Source: Pseudomonadales bacterium
Lineage (GTDB): Bacteria; Pseudomonadota; Gammaproteobacteria; Pseudomonadales; Pseudohongiellaceae
Direction: 5' to 3'
DNA: 64,000 nt
NCBI GenBank assembly: GCA_012103535.1
Contig: WLWQ01000001.1
Location: 868,001 to 932,000, forward strand
The notes under the pieces are model-generated. The model was given only the letters and a program-made list of their open reading frames with translations. It ran no database searches and was not told where the DNA came from. How positions within the stretch are numbered: position 1 is the first letter of the stretch; each line of letters starts with the position of its first letter. Made by a program: the position numbers and the translations under genes. Shown one piece after another: positions 53,086 to 61,456 of this stretch.

Positions 53086-54390
53086 ATGCTTAAAAAAATA
53101 ATGACAAACAAATTCTTGCTGGCCGGTGCTTTGCTCTTCGTTCCTTCGCTTGCTTCAGCACAAGAACTCAATGGCGCCAACACCGCCTGGATACTCACTT
53201 CAACAGCTTTAGTGCTATTTATGACTTTACCAGGGCTATCGCTGTTCTACGGCGGACTGGTAAGAACCAAAAACGTTCTTTCGGTGCTTATGCAATGTTT
53301 TGCGATCGCCGTAACCATTTCCATCTTATGGTTAGTGGTTGGCTACAGTATCGCCTTTGGACCTTCTGAATCAGCTTATTGGGGTGGATTAAGTCGCATG
53401 TTCTTTAATGGCATCGACATTAATTCCATGTCAGGCGACATTCCAGAGACAACCTTTGCCGCGTTCCAAATGACATTCGCCATCATTACTCCTGCATTGA
53501 TCGTCGGTGCCTTTGTCGAACGTATTAAGTTTTCATCGATGCTGCTGTTCTGCATCCTGTGGACATTGTTTGTTTACTTTCCAGTTGCTAATTGGGTTTG
53601 GGGCGGTGGCTGGTTAGGCCAAATGGGGCTTATCGACTTTGCCGGCGGCACAGTCGTGCACGTTACTGCTGGCGTCGGCGCATTGGTTACTGCGTTGGTT
53701 ATCGGCCAACGCAAAGATTTTCTCTCCTCGGCAACTCTTCCCCATAACCTGACCATGAGCTTCACCGGTGCAGCGATGCTCTGGGTTGGATGGTTTGGTT
53801 TTAATGCCGGATCTGCACTTGCAGCCGATGGTGCTGCAGGTATGGCTCTGTTTGTAACTCATATCTCAGCTGCTACCGGCGCCCTTAGCTGGATGGCGAT
53901 TGAATGGATCAAGTTCGGTAAACCAAGTGGTCTTGGCGCTATAACCGGCATGGTTGCGGGTTTAGCCACGATTACACCTGCATCAGGATCGGTTGGACCA
54001 GCCGGCGCATTACTTGTAGGCCTGGCTGGTGGTGTGGTCTGCTATTTTGCGACAACTTTCCTAAAGCAAAGAATGAAGATCGACGACTCGCTGGACGTAT
54101 TCCCGGTTCACGGCGTGGGCGGCATGGTTGGTACCTTCCTTGCTGGCATCCTGGTTTCTGGAAACCTCGGCATCTTTAGCGGCAATGGCCTTGCAGATGG
54201 CATGACTATCGGTTCCCAAGTTGGCGTTCAGGTGGTTGGAATTCTGGCAACCGGTATCTATACCGCTATCCTCACCTTTATCTTATTGAAGGTTGTAGGC
54301 GCACTGACTTCTGGCATTCGGGTTACGGATGAACAGGAGCAAATCGGTTGTGACATTACCGATCACGACGAGAAAGGTTATTCGATGTAA
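53086..54390 (+). CDS. amtB: Ammonium transporter
   Basis: A 434-residue membrane protein with a cleavable N-terminal signal (MLKKIMTNKFLLAGALLFVPSLASAQ), then eleven helices. Family landmarks: FYGGLVRTKNVLS, the twin pore His in GTVVHVTAGVGAL and PVHGVGGMVGTF, and GASLAADG-like NAGSALAADGAA. GlnK blocks it when nitrogen is plentiful. A bidirectional terminator follows. Confidence 0.95.
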   Translation: MLKKIMTNKFLLAGALLFVPSLASAQELNGANTAWILTSTALVLFMTLPGLSLFYGGLVRTKNVLSVLMQCFAIAVTISILWLVVGYSIAFGPSESAYWGGLSRMFFNGIDINSMSGDIPETTFAAFQMTFAIITPALIVGAFVERIKFSSMLLFCILWTLFVYFPVANWVWGGGWLGQMGLIDFAGGTVVHVTAGVGALVTALVIGQRKDFLSSATLPHNLTMSFTGAAMLWVGWFGFNAGSALAADGAAGMALFVTHISAATGALSWMAIEWIKFGKPSGLGAITGMVAGLATITPASGSVGPAGALLVGLAGGVVCYFATTFLKQRMKIDDSLDVFPVHGVGGMVGTFLAGILVSGNLGIFSGNGLADGMTIGSQVGVQVVGILATGIYTAILTFILLKVVGALTSGIRVTDEQEQIGCDITDHDEKGYSM

Positions 54391-54407
54391 GTCTTATCGA
54401 AGATGAT

Positions 54408-54443
54408 AAAAAACCCGGCTACTTCTGAGTTGCCGGGTTTTTT
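54408..54443. terminator. Bidirectional terminator between amtB and a thioesterase
   Basis: AAAAAACCCGGC pairs with GCCGGGTTTTTT around a loop of about 12 bases, with A- and T-runs on both sides, serving both convergent genes. Confidence 0.88.
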
Positions 54444-54455
54444 ATTGCCTTCTTA

Positions 54456-54884
54456 CTACTGCGATTTCTTTAAGGTAGTAATGGCGTAGACCAGTTTGTT
54501 GCCATCGAAATCACTGAAGGTGGTAGCGACCAAACAAGTTGTTCGTCCGTCATTGATTACTTCACCTCTTAGCAAGAACCGAGGGCCCATTACTGGAGCA
54601 AAATAATCTATTCTCATATTTACTGTACTAGACCACTTGAATTGATTCTGTTCATTGAACAACGTGCGGACAGCATAGAGGGAAATCATATCGACATAGG
54701 TCCCATGAAATCCGCCGAACATTTGATTACGAGGATTTAGCAGATGTCCGGGCAAATGAGCATCTACTTCTACTAACCCAGCTTCTTCTTTAAGGATTTT
54801 CCACTTAGGTGATTCCACCAGGTCACCAGCATTGTGACCAGGCTTAAGAAATATGGGCGTTGTACTTTCTGCTTTCTTGCTCAT
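54456..54884 (-). CDS. PaaI-like hotdog thioesterase
   Basis: A 142-residue protein with the hotdog core HLLNPRNQMFGGFHGTYVDMISLYAV (the N-x-x-G-x-x-H-G-G pattern that holds the acyl-CoA) and STVNMRIDYFAPVMGPRFLLRGEVINDGRTTCLVATTFSD. It probably hydrolyses a CoA thioester. I prefer the ATG at 54884 (MSKKAEST) over upstream in-frame ATGs that lack homology. No clear ribosome binding site is visible at any of them. Confidence 0.75.
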   Translation of the reverse strand: MSKKAESTTPIFLKPGHNAGDLVESPKWKILKEEAGLVEVDAHLPGHLLNPRNQMFGGFHGTYVDMISLYAVRTLFNEQNQFKWSSTVNMRIDYFAPVMGPRFLLRGEVINDGRTTCLVATTFSDFDGNKLVYAITTLKKSQ

Positions 54885-54998
54885 TTTAAGATAGGCGAAT
54901 CTCAGAAAGTGGTGGAGCATGAAGTAATTAGAGCCGCTGGTCAAATTTGCAACAGGTCTCTATACTCGGATTCATCTTCACTTTACGAGGAGCACTTC

Positions 54999-56306
54999 AT
55001 GCTTACGTTTCTAGTAAAAACAACAAAAACAGCTAGCACGCGATTGTTATTACTTATAGTTGCCTTCTCCTTATCTACAGCCGCCTGGTCCAATGGCTTG
55101 CCATCAGCATCCCCAGAAAGCGTTGGCGTTTCCAGTGAAAGATTGGGTCGCATGTCGGATGCCATGCAGCGCTATATCGATAGCAATCAACTTGCTGGAA
55201 CTGTCTCTCTCATCGCGCGCAAAGGCCAAGTTATTCATTTCGAATCCCAAGGTTGGAAGAGCAAAGAAACCAACGAACAGATGACCGATGACACCATCTT
55301 TTTCATTATGTCCATGACCAAGCCAATCGTTTCTACGGCATTAATGATGCTGTATGAAGAGGGTCATTTTCTGCTCACCGATCCTATAACTGACTGGATT
55401 CCAGAAATCGCCGGCAAGGAAGTCATCGTCGAGAACGAATTTGGCACCTATCGAGTACCGGCTCATCGTCCTATCGATTTTCGCCATGTGCTTTCTCATA
55501 CCGCAGGATTAGATCCAAGTCGCGATGCACTCAATGACGATGAAGTTACACTGTTAGAGCGCACCGACAATCTAGAGGACACCATAATTCGACGTGGACC
55601 CTTGCCATTAGCTTTTCATCCTGGCGACGCCTGGCAATACGGTAGTTCCACCGATTATGTTGCGCTGCTGGTGGAACGAGTTTCTGGCGAACCATTAAAA
55701 GACTATCTGCAACGGAAGATCTTCGATCCTCTCGGCATGGAAGATACCTTCTATGTTGTGCCGGAAGACAAACGAGATCGTGTCGCTTCTGTTTATAATC
55801 CTAGCGGTCCAGGACAATCTATCGAATTGTCACGCTCCAAGGAATATTCTGATACGCCATTCTTTGGTGAGAACTATTACGGCGGAGTCGCCGGACTCTT
55901 TTCCACCGCTGCGGACTACTGGCGGTTCAGCCAGATGCTGGTTAATGGTGGCGAGCTAGACGGCGTAAGATTACTGAGCCCAAAAACTGTGAGTCTGATG
56001 GTTACCAATCACAGCGGCGATGGCGACGTCTATGTGCGGGGACCGGGTTATACCTTTGGCCTAGGCTTCGGCATTCTGAGTGATGCGGGTAAGGCCCGCG
56101 ACCCACTTACCCCGGGTTCATTTACCTGGGGCGGTGCCTGGGGCACTATCTTTTGGGCAGACCCGGTGGAAGAAATGATCGGCATTATGATGACGCAGAT
56201 TACGTCTTATAGTCATTTGACTGTAAGACAGGATTTCGGTGTAACTGCGATGCAATCTATTATCGATGCCAACACTCCGATAATTGGCTATCCGGTTCTC
56301 GATTAA
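54999..56306 (+). CDS. Exported serine hydrolase (beta-lactamase/esterase family)
   Basis: A 435-residue protein with a signal peptide (about residues 1-32, ending TAAWSNG). The serine-hydrolase triad of the class C beta-lactamase fold is present: SMTK (Ser105, Lys108), the Tyr motif YGSSTDYVA, and TWGGAWGTIFW where KTG-type motifs sit. It resembles EstB-like esterases and penicillin-binding-related hydrolases. GAGGAG lies 9 bases before the chosen ATG. The substrate is unknown. An inverted-repeat terminator follows. Confidence 0.85.
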   Translation: MLTFLVKTTKTASTRLLLLIVAFSLSTAAWSNGLPSASPESVGVSSERLGRMSDAMQRYIDSNQLAGTVSLIARKGQVIHFESQGWKSKETNEQMTDDTIFFIMSMTKPIVSTALMMLYEEGHFLLTDPITDWIPEIAGKEVIVENEFGTYRVPAHRPIDFRHVLSHTAGLDPSRDALNDDEVTLLERTDNLEDTIIRRGPLPLAFHPGDAWQYGSSTDYVALLVERVSGEPLKDYLQRKIFDPLGMEDTFYVVPEDKRDRVASVYNPSGPGQSIELSRSKEYSDTPFFGENYYGGVAGLFSTAADYWRFSQMLVNGGELDGVRLLSPKTVSLMVTNHSGDGDVYVRGPGYTFGLGFGILSDAGKARDPLTPGSFTWGGAWGTIFWADPVEEMIGIMMTQITSYSHLTVRQDFGVTAMQSIIDANTPIIGYPVLD

Positions 56307-56323
56307 GAACTAAGTGCAAAATC

Positions 56324-56348
56324 AAAAGGGGCCAACTGGCCCCTTTTT
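56324..56348. terminator. Bidirectional terminator
   Basis: AAAAGGGGCC pairs with GGCCCCTTTT around a four-base loop, with A- and T-runs on both sides. It serves the serine hydrolase and the convergent lipoprotein gene. Confidence 0.87.
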
Positions 56349-56353
56349 AAATC

Positions 56354-56785
56354 CTAAAAATCCCTCAGCATCCAGTACCAATCATTATTAAACTGAACCC
56401 ATAAATCAGAGCCTTCATTGACTCCATAGAGATCTGGCTCCTCAATTTCTACACGTTCCACTACCACCTCAACAAGCCCAGTAATAGATTCAGCAAAATC
56501 TTCAGGAGGACCACCGCTATCTATGCTGACAATTTCGTATGAATACAACTCAAATGTATCTTCCATGTCCGCCAGAAACTGGCTTAATGGATATTCGCTT
56601 TGAACAGGCTCAGCAAACAAATTCCACATTGTTTCCCAATCACCACGAAATTCCGCCTCATAAAATTTGAGAATTCTTTCTTCGAACTGCGCATAGTTGG
56701 CAATATCCAGTCCAGTTGGAGCTGGCAAAGAAGAACAGCCGATCAGTAGGACCGCGTTCACTGAGAGAGTTGAAATAATTTTCAA
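56354..56785 (-). CDS. Lipoprotein of unknown function
   Basis: A 143-residue protein with a lipobox (LLIGCSS, Cys17) after MKIISTLSVNAVL. The mature part is acidic with SNTF2-like composition (FEERILKFYEAEFRGDWETMWNLF, DLWVQFNNDWYWMLRDF). No family is certain; an NTF2-like fold is possible. Confidence 0.6.
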   Translation of the reverse strand: MKIISTLSVNAVLLIGCSSLPAPTGLDIANYAQFEERILKFYEAEFRGDWETMWNLFAEPVQSEYPLSQFLADMEDTFELYSYEIVSIDSGGPPEDFAESITGLVEVVVERVEIEEPDLYGVNEGSDLWVQFNNDWYWMLRDF

Positions 56786-56893
56786 TTTCCTAAATCAATT
56801 GAAAATAGGAAGAGCGGGTACCAGTCAGCGTGAGGAAGCTTAGAGTTTGAAAATAGGATCGCTTCAAACTGTAAGCTCGCAGCCTCTAAAACC

Positions 56894-57958
56894 TTATCTA
56901 TCGTCTAACAAAGAAAAAATGCGTCGCATTGCTCTGGGGTCGACGCCTGGCCCACGTATCTGCGGAAAATTATCAGCATGATTGGACATATCTATCTGCC
57001 CCGCTGCCTCTTCCCAACCCATACTGCCACTGTGCATGCCTTCAGCTTTGGCCCACAGATCACGCAGGTATTCCTGGAAATTAGTAATCTGCTCCTTGCT
57101 GCGCATTACTGGACCATGACCCGGAAGCCAGGCATCGAAGTCCAGGCTTTTTAGTCCTTCCAGAGATGCCGGCCATTCATCGACATGACCATCACCCATG
57201 TACGCTAAACCTGGAAGCATCATGTCTCCGGTGAAGGCTATTCTTTCTTGTGGCAGGTAAATGACTACATCACCGCCTGTATGGGCACGACCAAAATGCA
57301 AGAGCTGAATTTCGCGACTACCTCGAGAAACAACCTGAAACAATGTCATCTTGTCCTGCAAAGTTATATTGGGTGGCGTTGGATTTACTTCCGGAATGGC
57401 GTTCATGTAATCCCTTTGCACCTTAAGCCGTTCTTGTAACTGTGCTCGGCGCGTGGGATCTGATTCGGAATTTACCTGTTGTTCTAGGTTCGCAACCATG
57501 GTTGGCACCGGATCGGAAAAACTTTTGAAGGTGTTTTCTTCCAGGACGTTGCCGATTTCTCCATTTAGTTTAGCTCGAGTGAATTCATGGCCGATTATTT
57601 CCACCCCTGCAGGAAACGATTGATTGCCGTGAGCATGGTCAAAATGATAATGACTGTTTACTAAATAACGCACTGGTTTGTCCGTAATAACTGGTAAGGA
57701 GTCCAGGAGGGCTCTCGCTGCCGCCGGAGTTACATGGGAATCGACAACCAAGGTGTCAAACTCACCAACTAATACCATGGCATTGCTCATGGTATGAATG
57801 GAGCCAGTACCACTAACGTGCCAAACGCCCTCTGCAACTTCTTCGAAGCGATGAGAATCTGATTCCACTACTCTGCCCTGAGCAAAAATTGCCGTTGGCA
57901 GCATAACCAAGGCTAAAAGGAAAGCCAGGAACGGTACGTTGCGAATTTTGTTATTCAT
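56894..57958 (-). CDS. Exported MBL-fold metallo-hydrolase
   Basis: A 354-residue protein with a signal peptide (MNNKIRNVPFLAFLLALVMLP). The zinc-binding motif H-x-H-x-D-H reads HYHFDH (His103, His105, Asp107, His108); more ligands are in GHEFTRA, FGRAHTGGDVVIYLPQERIAFTGDMMLPG and WLPGHGPV. It belongs to the metallo-beta-lactamase superfamily and could act on a lactone, thioester or other substrate. The family includes antibiotic hydrolases, but nothing here shows that. Confidence 0.85.
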   Translation of the reverse strand: MNNKIRNVPFLAFLLALVMLPTAIFAQGRVVESDSHRFEEVAEGVWHVSGTGSIHTMSNAMVLVGEFDTLVVDSHVTPAAARALLDSLPVITDKPVRYLVNSHYHFDHAHGNQSFPAGVEIIGHEFTRAKLNGEIGNVLEENTFKSFSDPVPTMVANLEQQVNSESDPTRRAQLQERLKVQRDYMNAIPEVNPTPPNITLQDKMTLFQVVSRGSREIQLLHFGRAHTGGDVVIYLPQERIAFTGDMMLPGLAYMGDGHVDEWPASLEGLKSLDFDAWLPGHGPVMRSKEQITNFQEYLRDLWAKAEGMHSGSMGWEEAAGQIDMSNHADNFPQIRGPGVDPRAMRRIFSLLDDR

Positions 57959-58371
57959 TTATTTGGTCCTTTAAGAATATCTTCTCGCTAATTACTGTCA
58001 GAGATTATGTTATGTGTTTTTTTGCGGCCAGTAACCAAAGTCGGACTCGCTGCGTCTAAGCAGTATAAAACGAGGGAAAAGGCACATTAGCGCATCGCCT
58101 ATACCCTGTAAAGCAATGGTAAATGTCACCAGATTTAGTCGCAAAAAGTGGTGAAAAGCACAAACTTAAAGCATCAATTTTTAAGGAATAAGAGCCTATC
58201 TTGTTGTTTTTAAACGTTTTTTAAAATTGGCACTGTAATTGCCATAATTTATTTACAAGTGTTTACAAGTAGTAAGCATAACTTTGGTCCATTAAGTGAC
58301 CAATCTAAAAGAATCACAGCAGCACGTATTCAGAGATCTACCAAAAGTAGATCCAAAAGGGGAACAAGAAA
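57959..58371. other. Long AT-rich intergenic region with promoter elements
   Basis: 413 bases between divergent genes. It contains a sigma-54-type promoter for the rightward gene (separate entry), tandem TTTACAAGTG/TTTACAAGTA repeats at 58252-58271, and a small hairpin (GATCTAC/GTAGATC at 58339-58355) in the leader. No gene is visible. Confidence 0.5.
58228..58243 (+). promoter_or_regulatory. Sigma-54 (RpoN) promoter
   Basis: TGGCAC-N5-TTGCC matches the consensus TGGCACG-N4-TTGCW closely, with the invariant GG (58229-58230) and GC (58241-58242) separated by 10 bases. It points to the beta-helix protein gene, leaving a leader of about 118 bases. RpoN promoters need an upstream activator. Confidence 0.65.
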
Positions 58372-59046
58372 ATGCGAGCAATTAGTCACAAACTAAGATT
58401 AAGCACAGCCACACTTCTGGCCATGGTATTGGGCAGCTACGTGTTTGCCGCCAACGCTGAGGCGCAAGAAGGCCGGGATATCAGCCGAGTTAACAGCACG
58501 ATCAATGTTGAAGCTGACGAGTCAGTGGTGGGTGATGTTTCTTCCGTGAATGGTTCTGTCCGTCTGGCCAGGGGTTCCAGTGCCAGCGAAGTTACTACAG
58601 TAAACGGCCGGATCGAAATTTCTGACCAGGCTTCAGTTTATGAGGCAGCAACAGTCAATGGCGGAATTCGTGTTGGCGAAAACGTTACCGTACGCGGATC
58701 ATTGGAAACAGTTAACGGTGGAATTCGCACAGAATCTGGAACGGTGATTGAAAACCGAATCGAAACCGTTAACGGCGGAATTCGTGTAAGCAGTACTCAA
58801 GTTGGCGACAACATCGAAACTTCAAACGGTGACATTAACATTCAAGACGGCAGTGTCATCGAAGGTGATGTTGTAGTTAAAGGCAGAAAACGTTGGTGGG
58901 ATCGATTATTTAGTTGGAACAACCGTCGTCCTGAAATAACCATTGATTCTTCCTCTACCGTTAGAGGCGATATTCATATCTACCGAGAAGTAGATTTAAA
59001 CATTGCTGACGGTTCTCTAAATGGAGAAGTCGTCGAACATTTTTAA
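58372..59046 (+). CDS. Exported protein with T/S-V-N-G-G-I-R repeats (beta-helix-like)
   Basis: A 224-residue protein with a signal peptide (about residues 1-32). Residues 45-155 contain about six repeats of about 20 residues with the core S/T-V-N-G-x-I/V-R (DVSSVNGSVRLARG, EVTTVNGRIEIS, EAATVNGGIRVG, SLETVNGGIRTESG, RIETVNGGIRVS, IETSNGDINIQ). Such spacing fits a parallel beta-helix or bactofilin-like solenoid. A tryptophan-rich basic patch (GRKRWWDRLFSWNNRRP) interrupts it. I know no function. It lies behind a sigma-54 promoter and before a strong terminator. Confidence 0.78.
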   Translation: MRAISHKLRLSTATLLAMVLGSYVFAANAEAQEGRDISRVNSTINVEADESVVGDVSSVNGSVRLARGSSASEVTTVNGRIEISDQASVYEAATVNGGIRVGENVTVRGSLETVNGGIRTESGTVIENRIETVNGGIRVSSTQVGDNIETSNGDINIQDGSVIEGDVVVKGRKRWWDRLFSWNNRRPEITIDSSSTVRGDIHIYREVDLNIADGSLNGEVVEHF

Positions 59047-59095
59047 GAACACATTGTGTTCAACTAGTGCATAAGCAAGTTAAGCAAGACAAACT

Positions 59096-59124
59096 AAAAG
59101 CGGGCTAAGAGCCCGCTTTTTTTG
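59096..59124 (+). terminator. Rho-independent terminator of the beta-helix protein gene
   Basis: AAAAGCGGGCT pairs with AGCCCGCTTTT around a three-base loop, with a T-run. Confidence 0.9.
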
Positions 59125-59153
59125 TTTGCATCAATTATGCGCTACGACCAGAT

Positions 59154-59720
59154 TTATTCTTTGCGTTCGTAGTGGCCCATTAGCATGCCAGTGCCGAGAA
59201 CGTGTCCATCGATTGCTTCCAGAAGCTGATCCTTATTAAGACCAGGTTCCAAATCGAGGTCTGCATCTAAGGCATAGACCCGGAAGTGATAAGCATGAAG
59301 CTGACCGTTGGCAGGTGGACGCGGACCGAAATAACCAGGACGCCCCAGACCGTTGTTGCCATTAACCAGACCAGATAGGCCATTTAGACCTGGCTCAGCA
59401 TCGTTGGACATAGCACCAGGTAGTCCTGAAGCACTGCCTGGAATGTTATAGACAACCCAGTGAACGAATGGACTTTCCATCATGCCGATTTCGACCACTA
59501 TAGGATCATCGCAAATCATAGCCAGTGATTGTGTGCCTGCTGGCAAGTCCGACCAACTAAGATCGATCGAAGTATTCGTACCGTAGGCAGAATTTTCCTC
59601 AGGCACCATACCGTGATGATCAAAAATAGAACTGGTAACCGTAATGGTGTCCTGTGCAGAAACCTGCACGGCAAATACCAATGCAATTGCTGCTGCGAGT
59701 GTAGTAATCAAGTTTCTCAT
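59154..59720 (-). CDS. YbhB/YbcL-like PEBP protein, exported
   Basis: A 188-residue protein with a signal peptide (ending VQVSAQ). The PEBP pattern is present: TSIDLSWSDLPAGTQSLAMICDDPIVVEIGM, FVHWVVYNIPGSASGLPG, GRPGYFGPRPPANGQLHAYHFRVYALD and GHVLGTGMLMGHYERK. YbhB is a small protein of uncertain function related to phosphatidylethanolamine-binding proteins. The signal sequence places this one in the periplasm. Confidence 0.9.
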   Translation of the reverse strand: MRNLITTLAAAIALVFAVQVSAQDTITVTSSIFDHHGMVPEENSAYGTNTSIDLSWSDLPAGTQSLAMICDDPIVVEIGMMESPFVHWVVYNIPGSASGLPGAMSNDAEPGLNGLSGLVNGNNGLGRPGYFGPRPPANGQLHAYHFRVYALDADLDLEPGLNKDQLLEAIDGHVLGTGMLMGHYERKE

Positions 59721-59753
59721 TATTGTCTCCTCAAGCTCGATTAAGTAAAAATC

Positions 59754-61400
59754 TTATTGTTTTTTCGCGTTTTCTATACTTTCCGCTTTCTCTCTCAGCA
59801 AGTATTTTTGCACCTTGCCAGTTGAAGTCTTATCTATGGGCCCAAAGGCTACTTTCTTTGGAATCTTGAATCCAGCTAATTCTTCGCGACAATAAGCAAT
59901 CAATTCTTCTGCTGTCATTTCTTCCCCAGCCTTTAAACTCACAAAAGCACAGGGCACCTCGCCCCATTTCTCATCGGAACTGGCCACCACAGCAGCTTCC
60001 AATATTTTCGGGTGCTTGAACAGCACAGATTCAACTTCCAACGATGAAATGTTCTCACCACCGGATATGATGATGTCTTTAGAGCGATCCTTAATCTGCG
60101 CGTAGCCGTCTTCATACCAAACTGCCAGATCCCCAGAGTGAAACCAGCCACCGGCAAAAGATGCTTCAGTCGTGGCAGGATTTTTAAGATATCCCTTCAT
60201 GGTCAGGTTTCCTCGCATGAATATCTCCCCCATGGTGGTGCCATCTTTAGGCACCGGTTCCATGGTATCTGGATCTGCCACCATGACTTGGTCCTGCAGG
60301 GGCGCACGCACACCCTGCCGCGCTAACATTTCGGCCCGGTCCTCTATGGAAATGTCCTGCCACTCTGCTTTTGGCGCACAAACAACACAAGGGCCATAGG
60401 TTTCTGTGAGCCCATAAACATGAGTAACGCTAAAACCCATGTTTTCCATGCCCGCAATTACAGCTGCCGGTGGCGCCGCTCCAGCAGTCATGGCTGAAAC
60501 CTTATGTTCGACTCCCTGCTTCAAATTATCCGCGGCATTGATAAGTGTGTTAAGCACGACCGGGGCACCACAGAAATGGGAAACCTGATGTTCTTTAATG
60601 GCAGCGAAAATGGCATCGTCACGAACATGACGTAAACACACACTGGCGCCTTCAACTGCAGCAAGAGTCCATGGAAAACACCATCCATTGCAGTGAAACA
60701 TAGGGAGAGTCCAAAGATAGACTGGGTGGCTGCCCATGTTCCAACAAAGTACATTGGAAACCGCATTCAAATAGGCTCCACGATGGTGATACACCACTCC
60801 TTTAGGGTCACCAGTTGTACCCGATGTGTAATTTAGAGAAATGGCCTGCCATTCGTCATCAATTTGAAAGCATTGATAATCTTCGTCACCGTCTTTTAAC
60901 GAATCTTCGTAGCTGCGAGATCCTAAAAGCTCACCGCCTGCAAAATAAGGATCATCAATGTCGATAACCAGCGGTTTGTTTTCTACTAGCTCGAGTGCAG
61001 CTTTAATGGTTGAGCTAAATTCCCTGTCGGTGAAAAGAACTTTAGTTTCTGCATGTTCTAAAATAAACGCAATGGCTTTTGCATCCAGGCGAATGTTGAG
61101 CGCATTTAGAACAGCACCGGTCATAGGCACAGCGAAATGAGCCTCAAATGTTTCTGGCGTATTTGCTCCCATAAAAGAAACAGTATCGCCTTTGCCAATT
61201 CCCATTTTGTTCAGAGCCGAAGCCAGCAAACAACAACGCTGGTAGGTTTGAGCCCAAGTGTAGGTGGTGTCGCCATGAATTATGGAAGTCTTGTCCGGAT
61301 AGACGCTGGCGCAGCGTTCAATAAAACTTAGGGGTGTAAGATGAGCGAAATTGGCCGCGTTCTTGTCCAAACCCTGTTCGTATATGTTGTTAGCACTCAT
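59754..61400 (-). CDS. AMP-forming acyl-CoA ligase
   Basis: A 548-residue adenylate-forming enzyme. The P-loop LNYTSGTTGDPKGVVYHH, VYGLTETYGP, FHSGDLAVW, DRSKDIIISGGENISSLEVE and a final catalytic Lys in STGKVQKYLL are all present. It activates a carboxylic acid with CoA in the cytosol. The sequence is similar to medium-chain/short-chain acyl-CoA synthetases, including the DmdB type that handles methylmercaptopropionate in marine bacteria. The substrate is not determined. Confidence 0.88.
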   Translation of the reverse strand: MSANNIYEQGLDKNAANFAHLTPLSFIERCASVYPDKTSIIHGDTTYTWAQTYQRCCLLASALNKMGIGKGDTVSFMGANTPETFEAHFAVPMTGAVLNALNIRLDAKAIAFILEHAETKVLFTDREFSSTIKAALELVENKPLVIDIDDPYFAGGELLGSRSYEDSLKDGDEDYQCFQIDDEWQAISLNYTSGTTGDPKGVVYHHRGAYLNAVSNVLCWNMGSHPVYLWTLPMFHCNGWCFPWTLAAVEGASVCLRHVRDDAIFAAIKEHQVSHFCGAPVVLNTLINAADNLKQGVEHKVSAMTAGAAPPAAVIAGMENMGFSVTHVYGLTETYGPCVVCAPKAEWQDISIEDRAEMLARQGVRAPLQDQVMVADPDTMEPVPKDGTTMGEIFMRGNLTMKGYLKNPATTEASFAGGWFHSGDLAVWYEDGYAQIKDRSKDIIISGGENISSLEVESVLFKHPKILEAAVVASSDEKWGEVPCAFVSLKAGEEMTAEELIAYCREELAGFKIPKKVAFGPIDKTSTGKVQKYLLREKAESIENAKKQ

Positions 61401-61456
61401 TTACTCTGACTACCTTTTTCTTTCTATCAAGTTCTTGTCTATTGGAAGCGCTCAAA

